Source: Heliomicrobium gestii (lineage in GTDB: Bacteria > Bacillota > Desulfitobacteriia > Heliobacteriales > Heliobacteriaceae). Taken from it: DNA of 64,000 nucleotides. The DNA lies in the NCBI RefSeq assembly GCF_009877435.1, contig NZ_WXEX01000009.1:1-64000 (forward strand), given 5' to 3'. The position numbers and the translations under genes are program-made. A model generated the notes under the pieces. The model saw only the letters and a program-made list of their open reading frames with translations. It was not told where the DNA came from and ran no database searches. Shown one piece after another: positions 26,021-36,357 of the stretch; within the stretch, counting starts at the first letter, position 1; each line of letters opens with the position of its first letter.

Positions 26021-27256
26021 GTGTTCAAATCTCCATCACACCATGTACAGAACAAAGAACAAACCGTGGATAAAAAAGCCTTGCTGTTCGGTCTTATGTC
26101 CGTGTTTCTTTGCGGAATAGGCTTCAGTATCATAGCGCCTGTCGTCCCATTCCTCGTGCAGCCTTATATAAGCAATCCGGACGATCAAGCTATCGTTGTT
26201 ACGCTGCTGACTTCTGTTTATGCAGTCTGTGTGTTTTTTGCGTCCCCCATACTCGGAGCGTTGAGCGACAAGTATGGCCGTCGGCCATTGCTCTTGGGAT
26301 GCCTTTTTGGTTCTGCGATCGGGTACTTTGTTTTTGGCGTCGGAGGAGCGCTATGGGTGCTCTTTGCCGGGCGCATCATCGAGGGGATCACAGGCGGGAG
26401 CATAAGCACGATCTTCGCATATTTTGCAGACATCGTTCCTAGAGAACAGCGAACCAAATACTTTGGATGGATGAGCGCAGTTGTAGGTGTAGGCACCGTC
26501 ATCGGGCCAACGCTAGGCGGATTACTTGCCAAGTTTGGTTATTCTGTACCCATGTATTTTGGAGCAGCAATAACGTTATTGAATGTTGGTTATGGATTCT
26601 TTTTTATGCCTGAGAGCCTTGATACGACTAATAGACAGAGAGAGATTACTCTTGTAAGACTAAATCCCTTCACAGAGCTTGCAAGGGTGCTTTCCATGAA
26701 GAACGTAAAAACGCTGCTTGTCTCAGCGTTCATACTTTGGATCCCCAATGGGTCTTTACAGGCAGTTTTTTCACAATTTACAATGGACGCTTTCAATTGG
26801 CAACCTGCGCTGATCGGACTTATGTTTTCAATTATAGGTTTTCAAGACATTATTTCACAAGGTTTCATCATGCCAAAGCTGTTGATTAAGCGTAGTGATA
26901 AAGAGATAGCGATTCTTGGAATGGCATCGGAGATTATAGGCTACAGTCTGATTGCAGCATCGGCTTTGTTCTCATTCTATCCTCTTTTTATCGCTGGAAT
27001 GTTTATATTTGGTTTTGGCGATTCGATCTTCGGGCCTTCATTCAATGGGATGCTCTCCAAATCGGTCGATTCTAGCGAACAAGGAAGGATTCAAGGAGGT
27101 AGCCAATCGATTCAGGCTTTAGCCAGAATGATTGGGCCGGTCATTGGAGGTCAAATCTATGTATCACTGGGTCATGCCGCACCCGCATTTATGGGTATGA
27201 TCCTGATAGCAGCGGCAATACCCGTTTTGTATAAGGGTACGCATGTAAATGCATAA
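26021..27256 (+). CDS. MFS multidrug/tetracycline-type efflux transporter
   Basis: 411 residues from GTG 26021, 7 bases after AAGGGAG. It has twelve hydrophobic segments. The inter-helix 2-3 motif GALSDKYGRRPLLLG and the motif C-like VGVGTVIGPTLGGLLA after helix 5 mark drug:H+ antiporters of the TetA/Bmr type. It has its own promoter behind the marR terminator. Codon use is AT-richer than flanking genes, so the marR-MFS pair was probably acquired. Its substrate cannot be deduced. Confidence 0.88.
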   Translation: MFKSPSHHVQNKEQTVDKKALLFGLMSVFLCGIGFSIIAPVVPFLVQPYISNPDDQAIVVTLLTSVYAVCVFFASPILGALSDKYGRRPLLLGCLFGSAIGYFVFGVGGALWVLFAGRIIEGITGGSISTIFAYFADIVPREQRTKYFGWMSAVVGVGTVIGPTLGGLLAKFGYSVPMYFGAAITLLNVGYGFFFMPESLDTTNRQREITLVRLNPFTELARVLSMKNVKTLLVSAFILWIPNGSLQAVFSQFTMDAFNWQPALIGLMFSIIGFQDIISQGFIMPKLLIKRSDKEIAILGMASEIIGYSLIAASALFSFYPLFIAGMFIFGFGDSIFGPSFNGMLSKSVDSSEQGRIQGGSQSIQALARMIGPVIGGQIYVSLGHAAPAFMGMILIAAAIPVLYKGTHVNA

Positions 27257-27463
27257 AACCACCTGCTTTGTATGGGCAGGTATCGGCTTCTTTTGCAATT
27301 ATAGAGGGGGTAAGCGCAAATTCGGCACACACATCTCCACCTTGTGTGTGATACACTCTCATTGTCCCTCTTCATGTCGAGATACTCCTTGGCGAAGCAC
27401 CTTGGTGGCGCCGAAATGGGATTTATTCATTATGCGAGTTAACAAAACTTCGAAGCCCCGCTA

Positions 27464-27491
27464 AAATAAACGTAAGTTTCCACGTTTATTT
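27464..27491. repeat. Perfect 10-base inverted repeat upstream of dnaE
   Basis: AAATAAACGT (27464-27473) and ACGTTTATTT (27482-27491), 8-base loop, 25 bases ahead of the dnaE start. It could be an operator or hairpin, and as a DNA palindrome it would suit a dimeric repressor. Confidence 0.7.
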
Positions 27492-27515
27492 CATAAGAAA
27501 GCCATAACGAAAAGG

Positions 27516-30500
27516 ATGTCAAGCCCCGTGATAACGAGCGATATCCCTAAGCCAAACAACTCCAAATTCGTCCACCTCCACGTCCACACCGAATACAGCC
27601 TCCTTGACGGGGCGGCCCGCATCGGCAAACTGGTCGATCGCGCCGCCGAACTGGACATGCCCGCCTTGGCCATCACCGACCATGGCGTCATGTACGGCGT
27701 CATCGATTTTTATAAAAAGGCCAAGGCCCGCGGTGTCAAGCCGATCATCGGCTGTGAGGTCTATGTGGCCTCCCGGACCATGGTGGACCGCGATCCCCAG
27801 AAGGACAGCGACCAGCACCACCTGGTGCTGCTGGCCAAAGACCTGGAGGGCTACCGCAACCTGACGGCCCTCGTCTCCCAAGCGCATACGGAGGGCTTCT
27901 ATTATAAACCGCGCGTCGACCATGACCGTCTGGCCCGCCACAGCAAAGGACTCATCGCCATGAGCGCCTGCCTGGCCGGCGAGATCCCCCGGCTGCTCCT
28001 CAACAGCCAGGAACGGCAGGCGAGGGAGCGGGCCGCTTTCTATCGGGACACCTTCGGTCGCGAGAATTACTTCATCGAACTGCAGGATCACGACATCCCT
28101 GAGCAGAAGCAGGCCAATCGCGGCCTGATCCGCCTCGCCGGCGAGTTGGGCCTTGGCCTGGTGGCGACGAACGACGTCCACTATGTGGAGCGCAAGGACG
28201 CCTACATCCAGGATGTGCTCATGTGCATCCAGATGGGCAAGACCCTCCAGGACACGGACCGGATGAAGTTTGACGGCGCCGAGTTTTACCTGAAAAGCGC
28301 CCGGGAGATGGCGGCCCTCTTCGGTGAAGTGCCTGGCGCGCTGACGAACACCCTCGCCATCGCCGAGGCCTGTGATCTCCAGTTCGACTTCGGCAAACAC
28401 CACCTGCCAGCCTATCCCATCCCGGACGAACCGGCATTCGCCCAGTGGCGGCGCGCTCACGGGAGCGCTCCCTGGCCGGGCGTGCCCTGGGAAGCGGCGG
28501 AGCAGTACCTGACCTACCTCTGCAAAGCAGGGATGGAGTGGCGCGGCTGCGCCCACCGCGACGACTACCGCCGCCGCCTCGCTTTTGAACTCCAGACCAT
28601 CTGCCGGATGGGCTTTGCTGGCTACTTCCTCATCGTTCAAGACTTCTGCGCCTTTTCCCGCCGCGAGGGCATCCTTGTCGGCCCCGGCCGGGGGTCGGCG
28701 GCGGGCAGCCTCGTCGCCTATGTGCTCGGCATCACCGACATCGACCCCATCGAATACAACCTGCTTTTCGAGCGATTTTTGAATCCCGAGCGGGTTTCCA
28801 TGCCAGATATCGACATCGACTTCGACTTCGTCCGGCGCGGCGAGGTCATCGACTATGTCGTCCACAAGTACGGTTCTGACCGGGTCGCCCAGATCATCAC
28901 CTTCGGAACGATGGCCGCCCGGGCAGCTGTCCGCGACGTGGGCCGCGTCCTCAACCTGCCCCTGGCCGATGTGGACAAGGTGGCCAAGGCCATCCCCGCC
29001 GAACTGGGCATGACCATCGAAAAGGCGGTCGAGATCAGCCCCGAGTTGCAGACCCTCTGCCAGGACTCGCGCATCGGCCACCTTGTCGAGACGGCCCGCG
29101 CCATCGAGGGGATGCCTCGCCACGCCTCGACCCATGCCGCCGGCGTCGTCATCGCGCCGTCGCCTCTCGTCGATTACCTGCCTGTGCAGCGCGGCTCTGA
29201 AGAGGGTGTCACCACCCAGTTTCCGAAGGATACCGTCGAAGAGATCGGTCTTTTAAAAATGGATCTCCTCGGTTTGAAGACACTGACCCTGATCGGCGAT
29301 GTGATCAACAAGATCCGCCGCTCGCGGGGCCTGGCGATCGAACTCAAAGACCTTCCCCTCGATGATCCGAAAGCCTATCAGCTCCTGAGCCGGGCCGACA
29401 GCCTTGGCGTCTTCCAGTTGGAAAGCTCGGGCCTGCGGGCGATCCTGCGGGAACTGAAGCCCAACAGCTTTGACGACATCATCGCCCTGGTGGCCCTCTA
29501 CCGGCCGGGCCCCCTCCAGTCGGGCATGGTGGAGGACTTCATCCGCCGCAAGCACGGCCAGACCGCTGTCGAGTACCTGCACCCAGCCCTAGAACCGATC
29601 CTGAAAGACACCTACGGCGTCATCCTCTACCAGGAACAGGTCATGCGCATCGCCAGCGAACTGGCCGGCTTCACCCTCGGCGAAGCCGACATGTTGCGCC
29701 GCGCCATGGGCAAGAAAAAGCCCGAGGTCATCGCCGGGCTGCGCCAGCAGTTCATTGAGGGCGCTGTCGCCCACCACATCCCCGAGCAGACGGCCGGCGC
29801 CATCTTTGACCTGATGGAGTTTTTCGCCGGCTATGGTTTTAACAAAAGTCATTCGGCGGCCTATGCCCTTATCGCCTACCAGACGGCCTACTTGAAGGCC
29901 AACTACCCCGTTGAGTTCATGGCCGGCCTGTTGACGAGTGTCGCCGATTCGTCCGATAAGGTGGCCCAGTATGTCGATGAGTCCCAGCGCCTGGGCATCC
30001 GCGTCCTGCCGCCCGATGTGAGCGCCTCAGAGATCGATTTTTCTGTCGTCGTCGACCCCCTTGGCGGCGGCCGCCAGATCCGCTTCGGCTTGGCCGCTGT
30101 GAAAAATGTGGGCCGCGGGGCCATCGACTCGATCCTGCTGGCCCGTGAAACCGGCGGCCCTTTCACCTCCCTCGACGATTTCTGCACCCGTATCGACAAC
30201 CGCCAGGCCAACCGGCGCGTCCTGGAAAGCCTGATCAAGGCGGGGGCGCTCTCCTCCCTGGGCAAACGCCGTCCCCTGTTGCAGGCCCTCGATAAGTGCA
30301 TGGACGTGGCGGCCCGTCGCCAGCGCGACCTGGCCACGGGCCAGATGAACCTCTTTGACTTCGGCGGTCTTGGCGGGGAAGCGGGGGAGAGCGGGGGATT
30401 CGGGGGAATGGGCGGTCTTGGCGGATCCGGTGAACCCGGAGGAAGCGATGGGACCGGCGGATTCATGGGCATCCCCGGTGGTTCCGCCGCCGAGACGGCT

Positions 30501-31298
30501 GTTCCGCTGCCGGAGATTGCCGATTTTCCTCACCGCGAAATCCTGGCCATGGAAAAAGAACTGCTCGGCATCTACTTCAGCGGTCATCCCCTCGAGGAGC
30601 TGCGCCCCTGGCTGGAAAAGCAGATCTCCATGACCATCGCCCGCATTCAACCTGACAATGACCAGCAGCGGGTGAAACTGGGCGGGTTGATCCACGCCTT
30701 GCGGCGGACGACCACCAAAAAAGGCCAACTGATGGCCTACTTTACGTTGGAAGATTGGAGCGGCGGCGTCGATGTCCTCGTCTTTCCCCGCACCTATGAA
30801 CGGTGCGCCGAAAAAATTCAGGACGATGCTGTCGTTATCTTAGAAGGAAAAATCCACTACGAGGAAGAAAACAAAAAAATCTTTTGTGAGAATCTCCTGG
30901 TGGTGGACGCCGCCCAACTGGCGGCGTCTGTCGATCCGGTTACGGCGGCGCAGACCAGCGCGGCCTTCGATCCGGCGAGGGCAGCGGTCGGGCGAAAGGT
31001 TAACGCGGCGGCAGACACGAACCCAACAAACACGAACCCACAAAACCCACCGCATCGACCGGATGCGCCGACGCTGCAGCTTTGGCTGCCGGTCGCCTCG
31101 ACCGACGAGGGAGCCCGTGAACGACTCATTTCCATCCTCCGCGCCCACGGAGGACCATCGCCGGTTCAACTTTTTTTTACAGCGGATCGAAAAGCCTTCC
31201 GCCTGAATCCTGACCTTTGGGTCACCCTGTCCGGTGACCTCCAGGCAGCGCTGGGTCGGCATTTCGACGGGATTCGAATGGAAGTCGCCCAGGGATAG
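27516..31298 (+). CDS. dnaE: DNA polymerase III alpha subunit DnaE
   Basis: 1260 residues, longer than the usual 1150. The N-terminal PHP domain starts FVHLHVHTEYSLLDGAARIG; the palm holds GPGRGSAAGSL and the catalytic PDIDIDF near 430. The region around residues 948-990 carries a Gly-rich insert (GLGGEAGESGG and on). The OB fold follows (VKLGGLIHALRRTTTKKGQLMAYFTLED), then an Asn/Pro-rich linker and a terminal domain. GTG 27528, 11 bases after AAAAGGA, is an alternative and perhaps better start than ATG 27516, which has no spacing to a ribosome site. Confidence 0.95.
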   Translation: MSSPVITSDIPKPNNSKFVHLHVHTEYSLLDGAARIGKLVDRAAELDMPALAITDHGVMYGVIDFYKKAKARGVKPIIGCEVYVASRTMVDRDPQKDSDQHHLVLLAKDLEGYRNLTALVSQAHTEGFYYKPRVDHDRLARHSKGLIAMSACLAGEIPRLLLNSQERQARERAAFYRDTFGRENYFIELQDHDIPEQKQANRGLIRLAGELGLGLVATNDVHYVERKDAYIQDVLMCIQMGKTLQDTDRMKFDGAEFYLKSAREMAALFGEVPGALTNTLAIAEACDLQFDFGKHHLPAYPIPDEPAFAQWRRAHGSAPWPGVPWEAAEQYLTYLCKAGMEWRGCAHRDDYRRRLAFELQTICRMGFAGYFLIVQDFCAFSRREGILVGPGRGSAAGSLVAYVLGITDIDPIEYNLLFERFLNPERVSMPDIDIDFDFVRRGEVIDYVVHKYGSDRVAQIITFGTMAARAAVRDVGRVLNLPLADVDKVAKAIPAELGMTIEKAVEISPELQTLCQDSRIGHLVETARAIEGMPRHASTHAAGVVIAPSPLVDYLPVQRGSEEGVTTQFPKDTVEEIGLLKMDLLGLKTLTLIGDVINKIRRSRGLAIELKDLPLDDPKAYQLLSRADSLGVFQLESSGLRAILRELKPNSFDDIIALVALYRPGPLQSGMVEDFIRRKHGQTAVEYLHPALEPILKDTYGVILYQEQVMRIASELAGFTLGEADMLRRAMGKKKPEVIAGLRQQFIEGAVAHHIPEQTAGAIFDLMEFFAGYGFNKSHSAAYALIAYQTAYLKANYPVEFMAGLLTSVADSSDKVAQYVDESQRLGIRVLPPDVSASEIDFSVVVDPLGGGRQIRFGLAAVKNVGRGAIDSILLARETGGPFTSLDDFCTRIDNRQANRRVLESLIKAGALSSLGKRRPLLQALDKCMDVAARRQRDLATGQMNLFDFGGLGGEAGESGGFGGMGGLGGSGEPGGSDGTGGFMGIPGGSAAETAVPLPEIADFPHREILAMEKELLGIYFSGHPLEELRPWLEKQISMTIARIQPDNDQQRVKLGGLIHALRRTTTKKGQLMAYFTLEDWSGGVDVLVFPRTYERCAEKIQDDAVVILEGKIHYEEENKKIFCENLLVVDAAQLAASVDPVTAAQTSAAFDPARAAVGRKVNAAADTNPTNTNPQNPPHRPDAPTLQLWLPVASTDEGARERLISILRAHGGPSPVQLFFTADRKAFRLNPDLWVTLSGDLQAALGRHFDGIRMEVAQG

Positions 31299-31427
31299 GA
31301 ATGATCGATTGATCTTCGATATGATTTGCATCGAAGGTAAAAATTGTGTTATCCTTAATCTGATCTGGGTCTTCCATGTGTGCGACAACACGGAAATTGA
31401 CATAATCTCAGGGAAGGTTGTGCTCTT

Positions 31428-31661
31428 ATGCTGGAGAAGGAAACGTCCATCGGTGGCGAGTACATTGTCATCAAAGCTTTGGAGAACGGCGTAACGATCA
31501 TCGGCTTGACACGGGGCAAGGATACGAGGTTCCACCATTCCGAGAAATTGGACAAAGGCGAGGTTATGGTTGCCCAGTTCACGGAACATACATCGGCCAT
31601 GAAGATCCGCGGCCGGGCGACGATCTTTACCAAGCACGGTGAAATCGAAGCCGGAATCTGA
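31428..31661 (+). CDS. mtrB: TRAP, trp RNA-binding attenuation protein
   Basis: 77 residues from ATG 31428, with GGGAAGG upstream. It is nearly colinear with Bacillus TRAP: FVVIKA-like [55 protein letters not shown]. The ring-forming 11-mer binds G/UAG repeats when loaded with tryptophan and terminates or blocks trp gene expression. The Lys-Lys-Arg RNA-binding face (KALE, EKLDKGE, KIRGRA) and Trp pocket residues appear kept. In Bacillus it follows mtrA (folE); here it lies between dnaE and accD, with no trp gene in the window. Confidence 0.95.
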   Translation: MLEKETSIGGEYIVIKALENGVTIIGLTRGKDTRFHHSEKLDKGEVMVAQFTEHTSAMKIRGRATIFTKHGEIEAGI

Positions 31662-31687
31662 ATGGGACAAGAGAGAGGTGATTCCCT

Positions 31688-31888
31688 ATGTGGACCGTCG
31701 TTTACATCGCACCCAACCGCACAACCGCCGAAATGTTGAAGAATGTACTCACCAACGAAGGTTTGCTCGTCATGTTGCGACCTGTTGGGGTGCCTCATCT
31801 TGGCGATTCAGGTTCCGTAGAAATCCTCGTGCCAGAATCAGAAGCTGAAGAAGCCCATGAGATTTTGAGCGGGGCCTTGGGCGGTTGA
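31688..31888 (+). CDS. Small DUF2007-like protein
   Basis: 66 residues from ATG 31688, after GAGAGGTGA. The sequence WTVVYIAPNRTTAEMLKNVLTNEGLLVMLRPVGVPHLGDSGSVEILVPESEAEEAHEIL has the short ferredoxin-like fold pattern of DUF2007 or PII-like signal transducing proteins. It lies between mtrB and accD and its stop overlaps the accD TTG. Role unknown. Confidence 0.7.
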   Translation: MWTVVYIAPNRTTAEMLKNVLTNEGLLVMLRPVGVPHLGDSGSVEILVPESEAEEAHEILSGALGG

Positions 31889-32790
31889 CCATAGCCAAGC
31901 CTCGGCCCACGCCACCCACGCTGTCACGCCGCGGGCAGTTCCCCAGCGTAACCGTACCAGCGGAACCACTTTCGAATAAGGGGCGCGATAAACAAATGGA
32001 TGGCTTGTGGGTGAAATGCAAGCAGTGTCAGCAGATCCTGTTGACGAAAGAGTTAGAGAAGAATCTGAAGGTATGCCGGTGCGGTTACCACTTTCGGATG
32101 ACGGCGCAGGAACGGATCAACATGCTGGTCGATGAGAACAGCTTTATCGAGTGGGACCGGGAGTTGGCAACGAAGGATCCCCTCAAGTTTCCTGGATATG
32201 CACAAAAAATTCAGAAGTGTCAGATTGAGACGTCGATGGGTGAGGCGATCTCTACCGGCCAGGGCAGGATCTGTGGCATCCCCTTCGCCATCGGTGTGAT
32301 GGATCCCCGTTTCATCATGGCGTCCATGGGCGCCGTTGTCGGTGAGAAGATCGTGCGCGCCGCTGAACGAGCGCTGAAGCTGCGCCTGCCGCTGGTGCTC
32401 TTTTCCGCTTCCGGCGGCGCTCGCATGCAGGAAGGCGTCCTCTCGCTGATGCAGATGGCTCGCACCAGCGCCGCCCTGACGCGCCTCTCTGAGGCTGGGC
32501 TGCCCTTTTTCTCCATCCTTACCGATCCGACGACCGGTGGCGTCACGGCCAGCTTCGCCATGCTGGGTGACCTGATCATCGCCGAACCGGGCGCTTTGAT
32601 CGGCTTCACCGGTCCTCGCGTGATCGAGCAGACGATCCGTCAGAAACTGCCTGAAGGATTTCAACGGTCAGAATTTTTGCAAAAACATGGCATGGTCGAC
32701 ATCATCATCGAACGCCCGAAAATGCGCGAACAACTGGCTGCGTTGCTGGGCCTGCATCATTGTGATGCCGTTGAGGGGGTGCAGGGCTGA
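31885..32790 (+). CDS. accD: Acetyl-CoA carboxylase carboxyltransferase beta subunit AccD
   Basis: 301 residues if the overlapping TTG 31885 is used; ATG 31996 would remove the poorly conserved first 37. With AccA it transfers the carboxyl group from biotin-BCCP to acetyl-CoA, forming malonyl-CoA for fatty-acid synthesis. The crotonase-fold core has [28 protein letters not shown] and [11 protein letters not shown]. The N-terminal zinc ribbon reads CKQC and then CRC: one residue is missing from the second Cys pair, which is normally CxxC. It overlaps accA by one base (TGATG). Confidence 0.93.
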   Translation: MTIAKPRPTPPTLSRRGQFPSVTVPAEPLSNKGRDKQMDGLWVKCKQCQQILLTKELEKNLKVCRCGYHFRMTAQERINMLVDENSFIEWDRELATKDPLKFPGYAQKIQKCQIETSMGEAISTGQGRICGIPFAIGVMDPRFIMASMGAVVGEKIVRAAERALKLRLPLVLFSASGGARMQEGVLSLMQMARTSAALTRLSEAGLPFFSILTDPTTGGVTASFAMLGDLIIAEPGALIGFTGPRVIEQTIRQKLPEGFQRSEFLQKHGMVDIIIERPKMREQLAALLGLHHCDAVEGVQG

Positions 32791-33797
32791 TGGCATTGCC
32801 GCTGGATTTTGAAAAGCCGCTCTTTGAGTTGGAGACGAAAATCAACGAACTGCGCACCTTCTCTCACGAAAAGGACCTTGATTTCACCAGCGAAATCGCC
32901 ACGCTGGAACAGAAGGCTGAGGAACTGCGCAAGAAGATCTACCGCGACTTGACGCCGTGGCAGCAGGCCCAATTGGCCCGTCACCCAGACCGGCCCAACA
33001 CGATCGAGTACATCCGGCTGATCTTCGAGGAGTTCTTCGAGATGAAGGGCGACCGCCTTTACGGCGACGACCCGGCCATCATGGGCGGCATCGGCCGCTT
33101 CCAAGGCCGTCCCGTCACCGTCATCGGCCATGTGAAGGGCAAGGATACGAAGGAGAACATCTACCGCAACTTCGGCATGCCCCATCCTGAAGGGTATCGC
33201 AAGGCCTTGCGGCTGATGCGGCAGGCAGCCAAGTTCGGCCGGCCCATCATCTGCTTTATCGATACACCGGGCGCCTACTGCGGCATCGGCGCCGAGGAGC
33301 GCGGCCAGGCAGAAGCCATCGCCCGCAACCTCTTTGAGATGGCGGCACTGCCGGTGCCGATCATCTCTGTGATCATCGGTGAAGGCGGCAGCGGCGGCGC
33401 CCTGGCCCTTGGTGTGGCCGACCGTCTGTTGATGATGGAACACGCTGTCTACTCCGTCGCTTCGCCCGAATCGGCCGCCTCGATCCTCTTTAAGGATGCC
33501 ACCCTGGCGCCGCAGGCGGCGGCGGCCATGGGCATCACGGCGGAGCGGTTGAAAGACCTGAAGTTGATCGACCGCATCGTCCCCGAGCCCTCTGGCGGCG
33601 CCCACCGCAACCCGATCGGAACGGCGAAAGAACTGGCGGCGGCGCTCAGCGGCGAACTGGAATCGCTGATGGCCCTTTCCGACCAGGAACTGCTCGAAGG
33701 CCGCTACAGCAAGTATCGCAACCTGGGGTTGCACTGCATCGATGATCAGCCCTTCGCACCTTGCGGCGCGGACGCTTCCGATGCGGCCGAGATGTGA
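32790..33797 (+). CDS. accA: Acetyl-CoA carboxylase carboxyltransferase alpha subunit AccA
   Basis: 335 residues from ATG 32790, coupled to accD through TGATG. Core motifs: [11 protein letters not shown] at the N-terminus, [56 protein letters not shown] and [23 protein letters not shown] (oxyanion glycines). It forms the alpha2beta2 carboxyltransferase with AccD. Length is slightly above the usual 315-320 because of a C-terminal extension. A terminator follows at 33821, closing the accDA unit before the Tad-like gene. Confidence 0.95.
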   Translation: MALPLDFEKPLFELETKINELRTFSHEKDLDFTSEIATLEQKAEELRKKIYRDLTPWQQAQLARHPDRPNTIEYIRLIFEEFFEMKGDRLYGDDPAIMGGIGRFQGRPVTVIGHVKGKDTKENIYRNFGMPHPEGYRKALRLMRQAAKFGRPIICFIDTPGAYCGIGAEERGQAEAIARNLFEMAALPVPIISVIIGEGGSGGALALGVADRLLMMEHAVYSVASPESAASILFKDATLAPQAAAAMGITAERLKDLKLIDRIVPEPSGGAHRNPIGTAKELAAALSGELESLMALSDQELLEGRYSKYRNLGLHCIDDQPFAPCGADASDAAEM

Positions 33798-33820
33798 TTG
33801 CGAAACAAATAATCAAAAAG

Positions 33821-33857
33821 ACGTCGCCGGGCGCAAGCACCGGCGGCGTTTTCTTTT
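33821..33857 (+). terminator. Terminator after accA
   Basis: ACGTCGCCGG pairs with CCGGCGGCGT (one G-T), loop of nine, then TTTCTTTT. Confidence 0.75.
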
Positions 33858-33906
33858 ACCTTCCGTCCGCCCTTTCCGTACAATGCAGAGAGGGGGGGTT
33901 ACGGAC

Positions 33907-34974
33907 ATGCGCGATCACAACAGGCGCAACAGCGATCAGAAGGGCGCCATCGTTATTTTTTTTGCCCTGCTGCTGCCCGTCCTGATCGGCTTTCTCGGCT
34001 TGGCCATTGACCTGAGCTGGCTGTACCTGAACAAACAGAAGGCCCAGGCGGCCGTCGATTTCGCCGCCTTGTCGGCGGCCCAGAAAGTCGTCGAAAACCC
34101 AGCGGCGGCCAGCGCGGCGGCTACTACGATGGCGGCCAAAAACGGCCTCGACCCAGTCAACTTCCGGATCGAACAGGATGAGCACGGCATCGCCAACATC
34201 GTGCGCCTGGAGGCGTCCAAAGGGGTCGATCTCTTTTTTCTTCCTTTATTCGGCTACCGGGAGTGGGCGCTCCACGTCACGGCTGCGGCGAAGGCCTATG
34301 ATCGGGCGGCGCCGGTCTTTCGGTACACGATCTTCGCCGGTTCGGACACATCGGCACTGTCTCTCTCCGGCAACGGCAACACCATCAACGGCAAGGTGCG
34401 GGCCAATGGCGGCCTAGACATCACCGGCACGGGAAATCAGTTTACCGATGTCGTTGAATATGGCGGCGCCTTATCCGGCATGAGCGGCAACAGTTTTACT
34501 CGGTTGCCCCTTTTGATGTCACCGGCGCCCTTCTCCCTGCCCGGCTGGGCCGAATTGCGCGACGGCGCTGTCCAATCCTATGCGAGCGGGCTCGTCATCA
34601 CAGAGATGAACCTGAACGGCATCCTCTATGTCGATGGCGATGTCACCGTCGAATCGGCGTCATTGAGCGGAAGCGGGGTGATCGCCGCCTCCGGCGACAT
34701 CCGCATCACCGGCACGGGAGCGCGGTATAACGGCGCCGGGAGCCGGGCGGCCTACTACTCGCGGAAAAACATCTTTGTGAGCGGCGACGGGCTGCAGGTG
34801 GACGGTGTGCTCTGCGCGCCGGCAGGAAGCATCATCGTTTCTGGTTCAACGAACCGGCTCGTGGGGGCGCTGACGGCGTCGACGATCACATTGAACACAT
34901 CACAGAGTCTCTTTTTCTACGACGCCTCAGCCGTCGGGCTGCTCACCGGAAAAGGGGCGCAATTGTTAAAATAA
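33907..34974 (+). CDS. Tad/TadG-like membrane-anchored protein with beta-repeat region
   Basis: 355 residues from ATG 33907, after a G-rich ribosome site. The N-terminus matches the Tad pilus-assembly TadE/G-like anchor: DQKGAIVIFFALLLPVLIGFLGLAIDLSWLYLNKQKAQAAVDFAALSAAQ. After residue 130 the protein becomes a Gly/Ser/Thr/Asn repeat zone (SLSGNGNTINGKVRANGG, ITGTGNQFTD, ASGDIRITGTGA, IFVSGDGLQVDGVLCAPAG) suggesting a beta-helix outside the cell. No other Tad pilus gene is present. Surface adhesion or a pilus accessory role is inference. Confidence 0.75.
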   Translation: MRDHNRRNSDQKGAIVIFFALLLPVLIGFLGLAIDLSWLYLNKQKAQAAVDFAALSAAQKVVENPAAASAAATTMAAKNGLDPVNFRIEQDEHGIANIVRLEASKGVDLFFLPLFGYREWALHVTAAAKAYDRAAPVFRYTIFAGSDTSALSLSGNGNTINGKVRANGGLDITGTGNQFTDVVEYGGALSGMSGNSFTRLPLLMSPAPFSLPGWAELRDGAVQSYASGLVITEMNLNGILYVDGDVTVESASLSGSGVIAASGDIRITGTGARYNGAGSRAAYYSRKNIFVSGDGLQVDGVLCAPAGSIIVSGSTNRLVGALTASTITLNTSQSLFFYDASAVGLLTGKGAQLLK

Positions 34975-35039
34975 CGATTGCGCGAACAAGTTGGAAGGAA
35001 TAGGGGCAAGAGGAAAGAATCTTTCTTGGGGAAAAGGGT

Positions 35040-35061
35040 CGCAAGCCGGAAGAGGCTTGCG
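35040..35061 (+). promoter_or_regulatory. Hairpin in the pfkA leader
   Basis: CGCAAGCC, GGAAGA, GGCTTGCG: perfect 8-base stem without T-run, 74 bases ahead of pfkA. Role unknown. Confidence 0.5.
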
Positions 35062-35071
35062 GGCAGTCTAG

Positions 35072-36097
<1,026 letters not shown>

Positions 36098-36123
36098 GAA
36101 GCCGGGGGTAAACTATCCTCGGG

Positions 36124-36318
36124 GTGAGCGATGTGTTTTCTGATCAAAACTGGACCAAGGTTCGCGGCGGTCTGTATGGCGCAGCTGTCGTTGTGCTGCT
36201 CAGCGGGGCGTTGCTCTACGGGTATCATTCACGGCTCGGCTCCCTGCTCCTGATCGGAGGGGGCGCCTGGTTCGTCTACCTGTTGGTGACAAAATCGGCC
36301 AAAGGCAAGGTCAAGTAA
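36124..36318 (+). CDS. Small membrane protein, 64 aa
   Basis: GTG 36124 or GTG 36133; GGTGAG lies just before the second. Two hydrophobic segments (GLYGAAVVVLLSGALLYGY and LLLIGGGAWFVYLLV), a basic tail SAKGKVK, no known domain. It sits between pfkA and pyk, 39 bases ahead of pyk, probably in the same transcript. Function unknown. Confidence 0.65.
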   Translation: MSDVFSDQNWTKVRGGLYGAAVVVLLSGALLYGYHSRLGSLLLIGGGAWFVYLLVTKSAKGKVK

Positions 36319-36357
36319 GGGAGCGCCGCCGCGCTTCGACGGGGGAGGTTCGAATTC

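Noticed and set aside
27519-29135. 538-residue minus-strand open frame opposite dnaE
   Set aside because: Codon shadow with no start signal or domain.
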